Source: Phycisphaerae bacterium (GTDB lineage Bacteria > Planctomycetota > Phycisphaerae > JAJVII01). From it: a DNA stretch of 64,000 nucleotides. The DNA lies in the NCBI GenBank assembly GCA_022072085.1, contig JAJVII010000014.1:1-64000 (forward strand), given 5' to 3'. The translations under genes were made by a program, and so were the position numbers. Below, in pieces: positions 16,685-25,926 of this stretch; the stretch's first letter is position 1; each line of letters begins with the position of its first letter. A model generated the notes under the pieces. That model ran no database searches. It worked only from the letters and a program-made list of their open reading frames with translations, and was not told the origin of the DNA.

Positions 16685-17137
16685 TTACTTCGGATCGAAC
16701 AGGTCGTCGTCGGTTCCGAACTTGCGGTCCGGGCCGGCCGACACGAGCATCGGGACCTGCTCAGCCAGGCTCTCGTAGTGCTTCTTCAGGTTGGGATGGG
16801 CGAGCGAGCCGCCGGTGTAATAGCCGATCTCCATGTCCCAGCCGTCAACGATCTGGCCGGCGTCGTTGACCAGATCGGCCTTGAGTTGCGGGGTCAGCAG
16901 CCCGGTGGCCTTGAGCTGGTCGGCTACCTCGTAGCTGGTCGGCCCGTCGGGCCACTTGCCGTATCGCGCGTGGTAGGTGTCCAGCAGGGAGCGGACCTTG
17001 GCGAAGCGGTCGAGGGTGAGGTCGACCCGCGGGCCGGTGGCATCGGGGGGCTTCTTGTCCGACCCGCATCCGGCGACCAGGGCCGCCAGGGCAGCCGACG
17101 CGAGCAGGGCCGCAGCCAACAGAATAGGCAGTTTCAT
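16685..17137 (-). CDS. Lipoprotein with pseudopilin-like C-terminus
   Basis: A 150-residue protein starting at ATG 17137 (GGAAGG upstream). It has a lipoprotein signal (LLASAALAALVAGC; lipidated Cys at residue 24) and no FTLIE motif. The C-terminus SAGPDRKFGTDDDLFD copies the end of the neighbouring pseudopilins, and RSLLDTYHARYGKWPDG matches the pilin helix-to-sheet segment. It therefore looks like a pseudopilin globular domain re-anchored by lipid. Function is unknown. Confidence 0.7.
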   Translation of the reverse strand: MKLPILLAAALLASAALAALVAGCGSDKKPPDATGPRVDLTLDRFAKVRSLLDTYHARYGKWPDGPTSYEVADQLKATGLLTPQLKADLVNDAGQIVDGWDMEIGYYTGGSLAHPNLKKHYESLAEQVPMLVSAGPDRKFGTDDDLFDPK

Positions 17138-17267
17138 GGGCAGACCTTCCAATGCCGCCGGATCGGGCCGGCGGGCTTGCTGGGCCAGTAGAACATGAGG
17201 ATGAGGCGGGCGTCAACCCCGACGTTGCGGCTGCGGATGCGGCGGATTGCGCCGGCGGCGGGCCGGG

Positions 17268-17744
17268 TCAGGGGACGATGATGTCGTCGCCGCCGCCCCA
17301 GGCGCCGTCAGGCCCCGGGGAGGCCAGCAGGGGGGTCTGGCCCTGCTCGTTGTAGTGGGTCTGGAGTTCGCTGGGCCCGCTGTTGTAGTAGTAGGTGACG
17401 GTGTGGCCCCAGGCGTCGACGATGGCGCTGCCGTTCCATGAGTTGGTGGCTGACAGGACCGAGTCGATGCTGGGCCCCTGGTCGACCGAGCGGAGCAGGC
17501 TGACCAGGCCGCCGGTGTCGGAGGCCTGCGGCCAGGCGTTCCAGACGCTCTTGTATTCGACCATGGAGTTGCGCACGGAGTTGAGCATGGTCTTGGTGCG
17601 CTTCTCGTTGGCCATCTTTATGATTTCCTTGGACGCGCCGACGGTCAGGGCGACCAGCAGGGCCATGATGGCGATGACCACCAGCAGCTCCAGGAGCGTG
17701 AAGGCGCGGGCAGGCCGGGGTCGGGATTGAGCGGTGCGCATCAT
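17268..17744 (-). CDS. GspG-like major pseudopilin
   Basis: A 158-residue protein with the prepilin motif AFTLLELLVVIAIMALLVALT near residue 14 and a single globular domain ending SPGPDGAWGGGDDIIVP, which resembles the calcium-binding loop of type II secretion major pseudopilins. Its small size and canonical signal make it the best candidate for the main shaft subunit in this set. Confidence 0.8.
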   Translation of the reverse strand: MMRTAQSRPRPARAFTLLELLVVIAIMALLVALTVGASKEIIKMANEKRTKTMLNSVRNSMVEYKSVWNAWPQASDTGGLVSLLRSVDQGPSIDSVLSATNSWNGSAIVDAWGHTVTYYYNSGPSELQTHYNEQGQTPLLASPGPDGAWGGGDDIIVP

Positions 17745-17751
17745 CAGGTTC

Positions 17752-18621
17752 TCACCAGTTGCCGACGTCGTCGTTGCCGCCGAAGTTGCCGTCCGGTCCG
17801 CGGGAGACGATCAGGAACGTGCTGGCGTTGACCGGCGTGGAGTGGGCGGCCCAGGAGTTGCCCGTGTCGTAGTTCTCCGCGGCGCTGAGGTCGGAGGTGT
17901 TCTTGATCTTGCCGTTGCTGCTCCACCAGTCGTCCCAGCGCATGACCGGGATGCGGATGCCGTAGCCGCCGACGACCCCGCCGTTCTCGCCGGTGAAGTC
18001 ATAGCTGGACGAGCTGCCGACGCCCGGCAGGCCCGAGGGCAGGGCGCTGTCGCAGGCCCGGGGGAAGATGTCGCAGGTGCGGTTGCCGCGGTTGCGGAAG
18101 GCCAGGAAGTATTCGAATGCGTTGCCCCATGTGTCCACGAAAACGCCGCTGGTGCCGGCCCAGCCGCGGTTGTTCACCTTCTGGAGGCTGGCGCCGTTGA
18201 GCGGGATGCCCTTGACGAACGGGCCCCAGCCTTTGTTGTTCTGCCAGCCGCTGCCGTTCCACTGCCCGCGGTCGCTGACGATGCGGTAGCTGTCGCCTTC
18301 GACGTGGCCGATCATGTAGATGCGAAGGGCCGAGGAGCCGTAGAAGCCGGCGGCCACGGTGTTGCCGCTGCGGGAATCGACGGCGTCCGGCTCGCTGGGC
18401 GGATAGGACTGGAACGTGCTGCGATACGCCTCCACGCCGCCCTTGAGGGTCTCGATCGACCGCCGCGCCTGCTGGACCGACGCCTGCTGGCGATAGCGGG
18501 CCAGGGCCGGTATCAGCAGGCCGGCCAGGATCGCGATGATGAACATGACGGTCAGCAGTTCGATCAGCGTGAACCCGCCGAACGGTCGCCGCACGCGAAT
18601 GGGTCCGGGATAGCCGTTCAT
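17752..18621 (-). CDS. Prepilin-like protein
   Basis: A 289-residue protein. GGFTLIELLTVMFIIAILAGLL begins near residue 15, followed by the usual RYRQQASVQQARRSIETLKGG helix and a large Gly/Asn/Ser-rich globular part. The tail SRGPDGNFGGNDDVGNW again matches the pseudopilin calcium-loop pattern. I start at ATG 18621. Same operon direction as its neighbours, 8 bases upstream of the next gene. Confidence 0.8.
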   Translation of the reverse strand: MNGYPGPIRVRRPFGGFTLIELLTVMFIIAILAGLLIPALARYRQQASVQQARRSIETLKGGVEAYRSTFQSYPPSEPDAVDSRSGNTVAAGFYGSSALRIYMIGHVEGDSYRIVSDRGQWNGSGWQNNKGWGPFVKGIPLNGASLQKVNNRGWAGTSGVFVDTWGNAFEYFLAFRNRGNRTCDIFPRACDSALPSGLPGVGSSSSYDFTGENGGVVGGYGIRIPVMRWDDWWSSNGKIKNTSDLSAAENYDTGNSWAAHSTPVNASTFLIVSRGPDGNFGGNDDVGNW

Positions 18622-18670
18622 GTTCCTGACTCCTGTCGTCGCGGACGCTCCCCGCCCGGGCCGGTCACGC

Positions 18671-19378
18671 TCACTTGCCCAGGTTGGTGATGTCGTCCGA
18701 CGTAAAGTAAACCCGGTCCGGTCCGGCCGAAACCAGGATGTAACCCAGCGTGGCCTTGACTCGCGCGGTCGTCCAGTAGCTCGTGAAGTGGGAATCGTCC
18801 TCATTGTGCGACGCGTCGTAGTAGACCGCGTTGTCGTCTGACTCGTAGAGCGCGGTGGTCTCATAGGTGTGCAGGGCGCGGAAGTAGAGGATGGGTCTGG
18901 GCGGGGCCATACGCCAGTCCTCGTAGACCTCGATGTTGTCGCTGTAGCCGTTCCCGCCGTGCGTATACTTCAGCAGTTCCTTCTTGTCCCCCGTGTAGAC
19001 GTCGTACTTCCGCACGCTGGAGGAACTGTAGCTGTCCATGTTCTCGGCCGGGCCCTGGTACTCGCGCGTCAGGGTCGTGCCGCTCCTGGAGCAGCCAGCC
19101 AGACTGAGCCGCAGGCTCTGCGTGCCGCTGAGCTTGCTGGGGCTGGTGTTCGGTGTGGCGTCCGGCGGGTCGTGGACGACGCCGGGGTAGAACTCGAAGA
19201 TCGTGTGATACTGCTCACAGGCGTCCGAAAGCTTCTTGATCTGTCCCTGGGTCAGCAGGGCCAGGACCGTCTCGCGGGCCTTGAGGATCGCGGGCATCAG
19301 CAGCGAGAGCAGCAGCACCAGGATGCTGATGACCACCAGCAACTCGATAAGCGTGAACCCGCTCTTGCGTGACTTCAT
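18671..19378 (-). CDS. Prepilin-like protein, first of the cluster
   Basis: A 235-residue protein with a short 7-residue leader and GFTLIELLVVISILVLLLSLL. It has a Tyr/Ser-rich globular region and ends LVSAGPDRVYFTSDDITN, the pseudopilin calcium-loop pattern. GTAGGAGAG precedes the ATG, and a TATAAT (19403-19398 on the minus strand) lies about 20 bases further up, so this gene probably leads the prepilin transcript. Confidence 0.8.
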   Translation of the reverse strand: MKSRKSGFTLIELLVVISILVLLLSLLMPAILKARETVLALLTQGQIKKLSDACEQYHTIFEFYPGVVHDPPDATPNTSPSKLSGTQSLRLSLAGCSRSGTTLTREYQGPAENMDSYSSSSVRKYDVYTGDKKELLKYTHGGNGYSDNIEVYEDWRMAPPRPILYFRALHTYETTALYESDDNAVYYDASHNEDDSHFTSYWTTARVKATLGYILVSAGPDRVYFTSDDITNLGK

Positions 19379-19460
19379 GGCACACTCTCCTACTACAATT
19401 ATACCGCAAGGTCGGGGCAGCGGCTGGCCGGTTTGCGGTCGCGGTTATTGAAGCCCGCAG

Positions 19461-19590
19461 AAGAAATCATTCACCACAGAGACGCCGAGGCACAGAGAAA
19501 TCAGGAAGAGAAAGGATGTCGTTCTGATTCTTCATGCTCTCAGTTTCGTCCTCTCGGTGTCTCTGTGCCTCTGTGGTGAATCCTTCTTAC
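19461..19590. repeat. ATTCACCACAGAG inverted word repeat
   Basis: Left-arm words ATTCACCACAGAGACGCCG and AGGCACAGAGA face the right arm CTCGGTGTCTCTGTGCC and TCTGTGGTGAAT. It lies between gspF and the prepilin cluster. A relative (CTGTGCCTCGGTGGTGAGA) occurs before nuoG at about 63920. Confidence 0.8.
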
Positions 19591-19639
19591 GCGTGATTCA
19601 ATAGACGCTTGGCCATTACACCGGCCGGGCGGGGCCGGA

Positions 19640-20899
19640 TCACCCGGCGCCGCCGGTCACGCTCTTGATAAGGGCCACCAGCGGGGTGAACAGGGCCACG
19701 ACGATGAAGCCCACCGCGCCGCCGAGCACCACGACCAGCAGCGGTTCGAGCAGGCTGACCAGCGAGCTGATCATCGTCTCGACCTCGTCCTCGTAGCTGT
19801 CGGCCACCTTGCCCAGCATCTTGTCCAGGTCGCCGGTCTCCTCGCCCACGTCGATCATGTTGACCACCAGCGAGTCGACGACCTTGGTGGCCTTGAGCGG
19901 GCCGGCGAAGCTCTCGCCCTCGCGGATGCCGTCATGCACCTTGGCCAGCGCCCGGCTGAACACTTCGTTGCCGGTGGTCTCGCGGGTGATGTTGATGGCC
20001 TCCAGGATCGGTACGCCGGCGTGGATGAGCGTGCCCAGCGTGCGCGTGAAGCGTGCGATGACCGTCTTGTTCACGATCACCCCGAACAGTGGGACCTTCA
20101 GCTTGAGCGTGTCCACCCAGAAGCGGCCCTCGTCGGACTGCTTGGCGGCCCATAGCGCCAGCCAGATGACCACCGGCGATGCCAGCACCACCGCCCAGCC
20201 GTAGTTGGCGAACCATTTGCTCATGCCCAGCAGCATCAGCGTCACGCCGGGGAGCTGGGTGTTGAACTCGGTGAAGATCTTCTCGAACTTGGGAATGACG
20301 AAGACCATGATGCCGGTGATGATCAGGATGGCGAAGAGGATGACCACCACGGGGTAGATCATGGCGCCGATGACCTTGCGCTTCAGGGCCTGCGACCGCT
20401 CCATGAAGTCGGCCAGGCGGTTGAGGATCAGGTCCAGCACGCCGCCGGCCTCGCCGGCCTGCACCATGTTGCAGTACAGCCGGTTGAAGGCCTTGGGATG
20501 CTTGCTCATCGCCTCGCTCAGCGTCGCGCCGCCTTCGACGTCGTCGGCCACCAGGCGGATGCCGATGCGCAGCGGGCCCGGCTTCTGCTGGGTTTCCAGG
20601 ATGCGCAGCGAGCGGAGGATGGGCAGGCCTGCGTCCTGGAGCGTCGCGAGCTGGCGGGTGAACTGCGTGAGCTGCTTGCTCTTGACCTTTCCGACGCTGC
20701 GGGCGGTGCGGCTGCGGGCCGCCGGGGCGTCGCCCTTGACGGTCTTGCCGCCCTTTCGGCCGCCCTTCTCAGTCACCTTGGTGGGGTAGAGCCCCATGCC
20801 GCGGATCTTGGTGATGGCTTCTTCGCCGGTGGAGGCCTCGACTTCGCTCTTGACGGCCTTGCCGCCGGCGTCCATGGCTTCGAATCGGAAAACGGGCAT
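19640..20899 (-). CDS. Type II secretion/type IV pilus inner-membrane platform protein (GspF/PilC)
   Basis: A 419-residue polytopic protein with two T2SSF domains. The first contains QFTRQLATLQDAGLPILRSL and the second FTRTLGTLIHAGVPILEAI. Hydrophobic segments near residues 175-200, 225-250 and 385-410 are membrane helices. It couples the PilB-type ATPase to pseudopilin assembly. A basic linker (GGRKGGKTVKG) lies near residue 50. It is between pilB and the prepilin genes, all on the minus strand. Confidence 0.92.
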   Translation of the reverse strand: MPVFRFEAMDAGGKAVKSEVEASTGEEAITKIRGMGLYPTKVTEKGGRKGGKTVKGDAPAARSRTARSVGKVKSKQLTQFTRQLATLQDAGLPILRSLRILETQQKPGPLRIGIRLVADDVEGGATLSEAMSKHPKAFNRLYCNMVQAGEAGGVLDLILNRLADFMERSQALKRKVIGAMIYPVVVILFAILIITGIMVFVIPKFEKIFTEFNTQLPGVTLMLLGMSKWFANYGWAVVLASPVVIWLALWAAKQSDEGRFWVDTLKLKVPLFGVIVNKTVIARFTRTLGTLIHAGVPILEAINITRETTGNEVFSRALAKVHDGIREGESFAGPLKATKVVDSLVVNMIDVGEETGDLDKMLGKVADSYEDEVETMISSLVSLLEPLLVVVLGGAVGFIVVALFTPLVALIKSVTGGAG

Positions 20900-20919
20900 G
20901 TGTCACCTCGTTGGCGAAA

Positions 20920-21072
20920 GCGGTTTCAACACGAAGCCTCACGAAGGCGGTTCAACACAAAGGACCACGAAGAAGACTTTGATTCTCGAAGTCCGGGGCT
21001 CAGAGTCCCCAACTCAAACGACCCTTCGTGTCCCTTCTCTTCCCTTCGTGGTCCTTCGTGTTGATTCTTCTC
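20920..21072. repeat. CAACACGAAGG / CCTTCGTGTTG inverted word repeat
   Basis: Words CAACACGAAGCCTCACGAAGG and AACACAAAGGACCACGAAG oppose CCCTTCGTGTCCCTT and CTTCGTGGTCCTTCGTGTTG. It fills the gap between pilB and gspF. The same family recurs at 62193-62325 and 63634-63945. Confidence 0.8.
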
Positions 21073-22830
21073 CTAGTCTTCTTCCACAATCGTCTCGCGG
21101 ACGATTTCCTCGATCGTCGTGATGCCATCGTAGAGGGCCAACAGGCCGCTCTGACGCAGCGTCCGCATGCCGCGTTTGCGGGCCTCGGCCCGCAGCACGT
21201 TGGTCGAGGCATTCTTCATGATCAGGTCGCGCAGGTGGTCGTCCAGGACCATGATCTCGAAGATTGCCTGGCGGCCGCGGTACCCGGTGTTATTGCAGGC
21301 GTCGCAGCCCTCGCCGTAGTACAGCGTGCGCTCGGCGACGTCTTGGGGCGTCAGGGCCAGTTCCATCAGCATGTCTTCGGTGGGCACGAACTCCTTCTTG
21401 CATCGCTCGCAGATCTTGCGGACCAGCCGCTGGGCGACGATGGCTTCCAGCGTGGCCGTGATCAGGAAGGGCTCCAGCCCCAGGTCGGTCAGCCGGGCGA
21501 TCGCGGTCGGGGCGTCGTTGGTGTGCAGCGTGGTGAAGACCAGGTGTCCGGTCAGCGACGCCTGCACCGCGATCTGCGCGGTCTCCAGGTCGCGGATCTC
21601 GCCGACCAGGATGATGTCGGGGTCCTGCCGCAGGATCGAGCGGAGGCAGGCGGCGAAGGTCAGCCCGATCTCGGTGTTGATCTGCACCTGGATCAGCCCG
21701 TCGATGTCGTATTCGACGGGGTCCTCGGTGGTGATGATCTTGACCTCCGGGCTGTTCTGTTCGCGCAGCGCGGAATAGAGCGTGGTCGTCTTGCCCGAGC
21801 CGGTGGGCCCGGTGACGATGATGATGCCGTTGGGCTTGTCGATGAGCTGGTGGATCTGCGTCAGGTCGTCGGACCGCAGGCCCAGCTTGTCCAGGTCCAG
21901 GGCCACTTGCGAGCGATCCAGGACGCGCATCACGACGCTCTCGCCGAACAGGGTAGGCAGCACGCTGACGCGGAGGTCGACGGGGTGGCCGTTCACCATC
22001 AGCTCGATGCGTCCGTCCTGGGGCATGCGCCGCTCGGCGATGTCGAGCTGGGCCATGACCTTGATTCGGCTGGCGATGGCCACCGCGATGTGCCGCGGCG
22101 GGGGGACCATCTCGTAGAGCACGCCGTCGATGCGGTAGCGCATCTTGAATTCGTTCTCGAACGGCTCGAAGTGGATATCCGATGCCTTGTCGCGGATCGC
22201 CTGGAGCAGCACGAGGTTGAGCAGCTTCTTGACCGGCGAGCTTTCGACCAGGTCGCGCAGCGTCGCCAGGTCGATCGATTCGCCGCGGTCGGCGATCTCG
22301 GTGAGCATCTCGTCGCCGCTCATCTCGTCCAGCACGTCCTGGATCGACTCGCCGCCCTCGCTGTAGTAGGCCGCCAGGGCCTTGTCGATCACCTCCGGGC
22401 GGACGACGACGGCCTTGACGTTGTAGCCCATCAGCGTCTTGAGGTCGTCGGTGGCGCGGAAATTGTCCGGGCTGGCGATGGCCACCGTCAGCAGGTTGCC
22501 CTCGGCCTGGTAGTCCATCGGGACCACCTTGTAGGTGTTGGCCATCTGGGCGGGAATCTTCTCGATCACTTCGGGGGTCGGTTCGATGCGATCGGTCTGA
22601 CTGATCTCCATGCCGGCCTGGGCGGCCATCGCCAGCACCAGGTCCTGGTCGGTCAGGTAGCCCAGGTCGATGAGGATCTGCCCCAGCGGGCCGCGCTTCT
22701 GCTTCTGGATCGCCATCGCCTCTTCGAGCTGCTCCTTGGAGAGCTTGCCCATCTTGAAGAGCACGCGCCCGATCGGGCGCCCGCGATAGCGGTCCGACTT
22801 CTCGCCTGCGTTGGATGCCGCTCGTGTCAT
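21073..22830 (-). CDS. pilB: PilB/GspE-type assembly ATPase 1
   Basis: A 585-residue secretion motor that hydrolyses ATP to extend the (pseudo)pilus. Two N-terminal MshEN-type segments are followed by the ATPase with Walker A GPTGSGKTTT near residue 340, Walker B ILVGEIRDLETAQI and the His box TTLHTNDAPTA. The Zn-binding CERCKK and CDACNNTGYRGR come near residue 480. ATG 22830 has an AGGA site. A second, divergent copy lies at 24178-25926 with pilT between them. Confidence 0.92.
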   Translation of the reverse strand: MTRAASNAGEKSDRYRGRPIGRVLFKMGKLSKEQLEEAMAIQKQKRGPLGQILIDLGYLTDQDLVLAMAAQAGMEISQTDRIEPTPEVIEKIPAQMANTYKVVPMDYQAEGNLLTVAIASPDNFRATDDLKTLMGYNVKAVVVRPEVIDKALAAYYSEGGESIQDVLDEMSGDEMLTEIADRGESIDLATLRDLVESSPVKKLLNLVLLQAIRDKASDIHFEPFENEFKMRYRIDGVLYEMVPPPRHIAVAIASRIKVMAQLDIAERRMPQDGRIELMVNGHPVDLRVSVLPTLFGESVVMRVLDRSQVALDLDKLGLRSDDLTQIHQLIDKPNGIIIVTGPTGSGKTTTLYSALREQNSPEVKIITTEDPVEYDIDGLIQVQINTEIGLTFAACLRSILRQDPDIILVGEIRDLETAQIAVQASLTGHLVFTTLHTNDAPTAIARLTDLGLEPFLITATLEAIVAQRLVRKICERCKKEFVPTEDMLMELALTPQDVAERTLYYGEGCDACNNTGYRGRQAIFEIMVLDDHLRDLIMKNASTNVLRAEARKRGMRTLRQSGLLALYDGITTIEEIVRETIVEED

Positions 22831-22931
22831 GTCCTGCCCGCCTGGGACCGCACGCCGCGCCGGTCCCGAGAAATAGTACGACTTTGTCCTGCCCGCGACA
22901 AAAGGCAACCATCAGCGATCGGCGCCACGGC

Positions 22932-24071
22932 TCAGTTGTTGCCTTCGCCGTCGCCGCCCTCGGCGTCGGCCATCGGCAGCGTCGGACCCTGCTGCTGGCC
23001 GGGGAACGCCTCGTCCAGCTTCTGCTGAAGCTCAGCCGGTCGGCGGGCCTTGTCCATCAGTTCGTCGCGCCCGATGCGGTTGGCGACGAAAAGGTTCCAC
23101 AGGTGTTCGTCCAGCAGTTGCATGCCGTATTTCTTGCCGACCTGGATCGCGCTGTCGATGCGGAACGTCTTGTTCTCGCGGACCAGGTTGGCGATGGCGG
23201 CCGTGACGGCCATGAACTCGTAGGCCGCCACCATGCCCGGCTTGTCGATCCGCCGGCAGAGCTGCTGGCTGAGCACGGCGATCAGCGAGACCGAAAGCTG
23301 CGTGCGGATCTGCTCCTGCTGGTCGACGGGGAACACGTCGATGATGCGGTTTACCGTGCCCTGGCAGCCGGTGGTGTGCAGCGTGCCGAAGACCAGGTGG
23401 CCGGTCTCGGCGGCCGTCAGGGCGGCCTCGATGGTCTCCAGGTCGCGCAACTCGCCGACCATGATCACGTCGGGGTCCATGCGGAGCACGCGACGGAGGG
23501 CCTCGGAGAAGCTGGGCACGTCCTGGCCAACCTCGCGCTGGGTCACCATCGACTTCTTGTGGGAGTGATAGAACTCGATCGGGTCCTCAATGGTGATGAT
23601 ATGCCGGTCGAAGTTCGTGTTGACGTAGTCCACCATCGTCGCCAGCGTGGTCGTCTTGCCCGAGCCGGTCGGACCGGTCACCAGGAACAGCCCGCGCGGA
23701 CGCCGCAGCAGGACCGGCACGATGCCCGGCAGGCCGATCTCGTCGATCGAGAACAGCTTGCTGGGAATCAGGCGCAGGGCCATCGAGATGTGGCCCTTCT
23801 GCCGGAACACCGAAACGCGGAACCGTCCGGCGTCGCCGAAGGAGAAGCCGAAGTCCGTGCCGCCTTCCTCCTGGACCTCCTGCTGGTTGCGGTCGGGGGT
23901 GATCGCCTTCATCAGCGCGACCGTGTCGTCGGGCTCCAGGACCTTGGTCTCCAGTTGCCGCAGGCGTCCGTGCAGCCGCAGGCAGGGCGGCAGCCCCACG
24001 TGAAGGTGCAGGTCCGACGCTCCGCGCTTGATGCAGGTCTCCAGCAGTCGATCGATATGAAGCTCGGCCAT
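22932..24071 (-). CDS. pilT: Pilus retraction ATPase PilT
   Basis: A 379-residue motor that depolymerises type IV pili. ASDLHLHVGLPP near the start, Walker A GPTGSGKTTTLA near residue 130, Walker B IMVGELRDLETIEAAL, LHTTGCQGTVNRIID and the retraction motif AIANLVRENK identify PilT rather than PilB. The presence of PilT means the system is likely a true retractable type IV pilus or a hybrid, not only a type II secretion pseudopilus. The tail is Gln/Gly/Glu-rich. Confidence 0.93.
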   Translation of the reverse strand: MAELHIDRLLETCIKRGASDLHLHVGLPPCLRLHGRLRQLETKVLEPDDTVALMKAITPDRNQQEVQEEGGTDFGFSFGDAGRFRVSVFRQKGHISMALRLIPSKLFSIDEIGLPGIVPVLLRRPRGLFLVTGPTGSGKTTTLATMVDYVNTNFDRHIITIEDPIEFYHSHKKSMVTQREVGQDVPSFSEALRRVLRMDPDVIMVGELRDLETIEAALTAAETGHLVFGTLHTTGCQGTVNRIIDVFPVDQQEQIRTQLSVSLIAVLSQQLCRRIDKPGMVAAYEFMAVTAAIANLVRENKTFRIDSAIQVGKKYGMQLLDEHLWNLFVANRIGRDELMDKARRPAELQQKLDEAFPGQQQGPTLPMADAEGGDGEGNN

Positions 24072-24104
24072 GGATCGGGCCCTTTGTTCTATGTCAAGTG
24101 ACGC

Positions 24105-24172
24105 GTGTCGAATGTCGAATGCGAAGGGCGTCCCGGAATGCCTTTGCGTTCGACATTCGGCCTTCGGCATCT
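24105..24172. repeat. GTCGAATGTCGAATG inverted word repeat
   Basis: GTGTCGAATGTCGAATGCG and GCGTTCGACATTCGG flank a short loop between pilB2 and pilT. Same family as 43727-43845; a single arm also lies at 13240-13258. Confidence 0.75.
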
Positions 24173-24177
24173 CGTCG

Positions 24178-25926
24178 TTACACCGCAGTCTCCGGCTCGG
24201 TCGCCGCTTCCGGCTCAGCCGCCGCGACCAGGCCCTCGGCCTGGGTCATGCGCGACACCTCGTCCAGGGTCGTGGTGCCGTTGAGGATCTTCAGCCGCCC
24301 GTCGGCCAGCAGGTTGCGCATGCCGCTGGCGATGGCGGCGGCGCGCACCTCGTTGGTCGGGGCCCGGCGGAAGGCCAGTTCGCGGATCTGGTTGTTCATC
24401 ACCATCATCTCGAAGATGCCCAGCCGCCCGCGGTATCCGGTGTTGTTGCACTTGGGGCACCCGACGGCCTTGTAGAACGTCTTGCCCTGGACCTGCTTGG
24501 GGTCGAAACCCAGCACCCGCAGCTTGAAGCGGTCGGGCGTTGTGTCGGGCGCCTTGCACTCGGGGCAGAGCACGCGGATCAACCGCTGGGCCATGATCGC
24601 CTGGATCGAGCTGGCGACCAGGAACGGCTTGACGCCCATGTCGATCAGACGGGTGATCGCCGACGGCGCGTCGTTGGTGTGCAGCGTCGAGAAGACCAGG
24701 TGCCCCGTCAGGGCCGCCTGGATGGCCACCTCGGCCACCTCCAGGTCGCGGATCTCGCCGACGAGGATGATGTTGGGCGCCTGCCGCAGCATGGCCCGCA
24801 GGATGCGGGCGAAGCTCAGCCCGATGCCCTCGCGCACCTGGCACTGGTTGATCCCGGCGAAGTTGTATTCCACCGGGTCCTCAGCCGTGATGATCTTGCG
24901 GTCGGGACGGTTCAGCTCCTGGAGTGCGCCGTAGAGCGTCGTCGTCTTGCCCGAGCCGGTCGGACCGGTCACCAGGAAAATGCCGTTGGGACGCTTGATG
25001 ATCTGGCTGAACCGCTGGTAGTCGTCGTCCTCGAAGCCCAGGTTCTTGATGCCGATCTTCACCGAGTCGGGGCGCAGAATTCGCAGCACGATGCTCTCGC
25101 CGTGGTAGCCCGGCAGCGCCGAGACGCGGAAGTCGATCGCCTCGCCGGCGACGTTCAGCTTGATGCGGCCGTCCTGCGGGACGCGCTTCTCCTCGATCTT
25201 CATCCCGCTCATGATCTTCAGTCGCGCGGTCACCGGGCCCTGCATCCGCTTGGGAATCTGGTCGCGCTCCACGCAGACGCCGTCGATGCGGTAGCGCACG
25301 CGCACGCGGTCGGCCATCGGCTCGATGTGCACGTCCGATGCCCGCGTGCGGACGGCCTCGCTGATGATCAGGTTGAGCAGGCGGATGATCGGGGCTGAGT
25401 CGGAATCGACGTCCTCGTCCTCGGCATCCAGTCCGGTCTCGACGCCCGGCTCGTTGCGCATCTCCTGGACGGTCTTGTCGATGCTCAGCCCGCCGGGAGC
25501 GAGGTACTGGTCGATGAACTTGCGGATCTTCTCGCGCGACGCGATCAGCGTCTCGACTTCCAGGTTCGTGCGGAACCGCAGCACGTCCAGCGTCTCGAGG
25601 TCCAGCGGGTCGGAGATGATGACCTTCAGACGCCCGTCGGCCTGCGTCAGCGGCAGCACGTTGTGGCGTCGAACCAGTTCCTCGGGCAGCAGTTCCATCG
25701 CCCCGGGCGTGATCAGGCCGGCCTCCAGGTCCACATACTCCATATCGAACTGGGCCGCCAGCGCCTTGGCGACATGGTCCTCGGTCGCGTGTCCGAGTTC
25801 GACCAGGGCCTGTCCGATGCGTTTCGAGTTGGCCTTGGCGTAATCCAGGGCGTCGCTCAGATCGTTGGGGCGGACGACCCCCCACTCCACCAGCAATTCT
25901 CCGAGCTTCTTTCTCTGCTTGGGCAT
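24178..25926 (-). CDS. PilB/GspE-type assembly ATPase 2
   Basis: A 582-residue secretion ATPase and first gene of the motor cluster. It has an N-terminal MshEN domain (LGELLVEWGVVRPNDL onward), an acidic linker (DAEDEDVDSDS) near residue 185, Walker A GPTGSGKTTT near residue 320, Walker B ILVGEIRDLEVAEVAI and Zn motifs CPECKA and CPKCNNTGYRGR. It differs clearly from the 21073 copy, so the two probably power different steps or systems. A TAGAAT box lies about 95 bases upstream. Confidence 0.92.
   Translation of the reverse strand: MPKQRKKLGELLVEWGVVRPNDLSDALDYAKANSKRIGQALVELGHATEDHVAKALAAQFDMEYVDLEAGLITPGAMELLPEELVRRHNVLPLTQADGRLKVIISDPLDLETLDVLRFRTNLEVETLIASREKIRKFIDQYLAPGGLSIDKTVQEMRNEPGVETGLDAEDEDVDSDSAPIIRLLNLIISEAVRTRASDVHIEPMADRVRVRYRIDGVCVERDQIPKRMQGPVTARLKIMSGMKIEEKRVPQDGRIKLNVAGEAIDFRVSALPGYHGESIVLRILRPDSVKIGIKNLGFEDDDYQRFSQIIKRPNGIFLVTGPTGSGKTTTLYGALQELNRPDRKIITAEDPVEYNFAGINQCQVREGIGLSFARILRAMLRQAPNIILVGEIRDLEVAEVAIQAALTGHLVFSTLHTNDAPSAITRLIDMGVKPFLVASSIQAIMAQRLIRVLCPECKAPDTTPDRFKLRVLGFDPKQVQGKTFYKAVGCPKCNNTGYRGRLGIFEMMVMNNQIRELAFRRAPTNEVRAAAIASGMRNLLADGRLKILNGTTTLDEVSRMTQAEGLVAAAEPEAATEPETAV

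Noticed and set aside
21028-23028. A 666-codon plus-strand frame
   Set aside because: Antisense to the first PilB gene, which has all its motifs intact. No independent evidence for coding.
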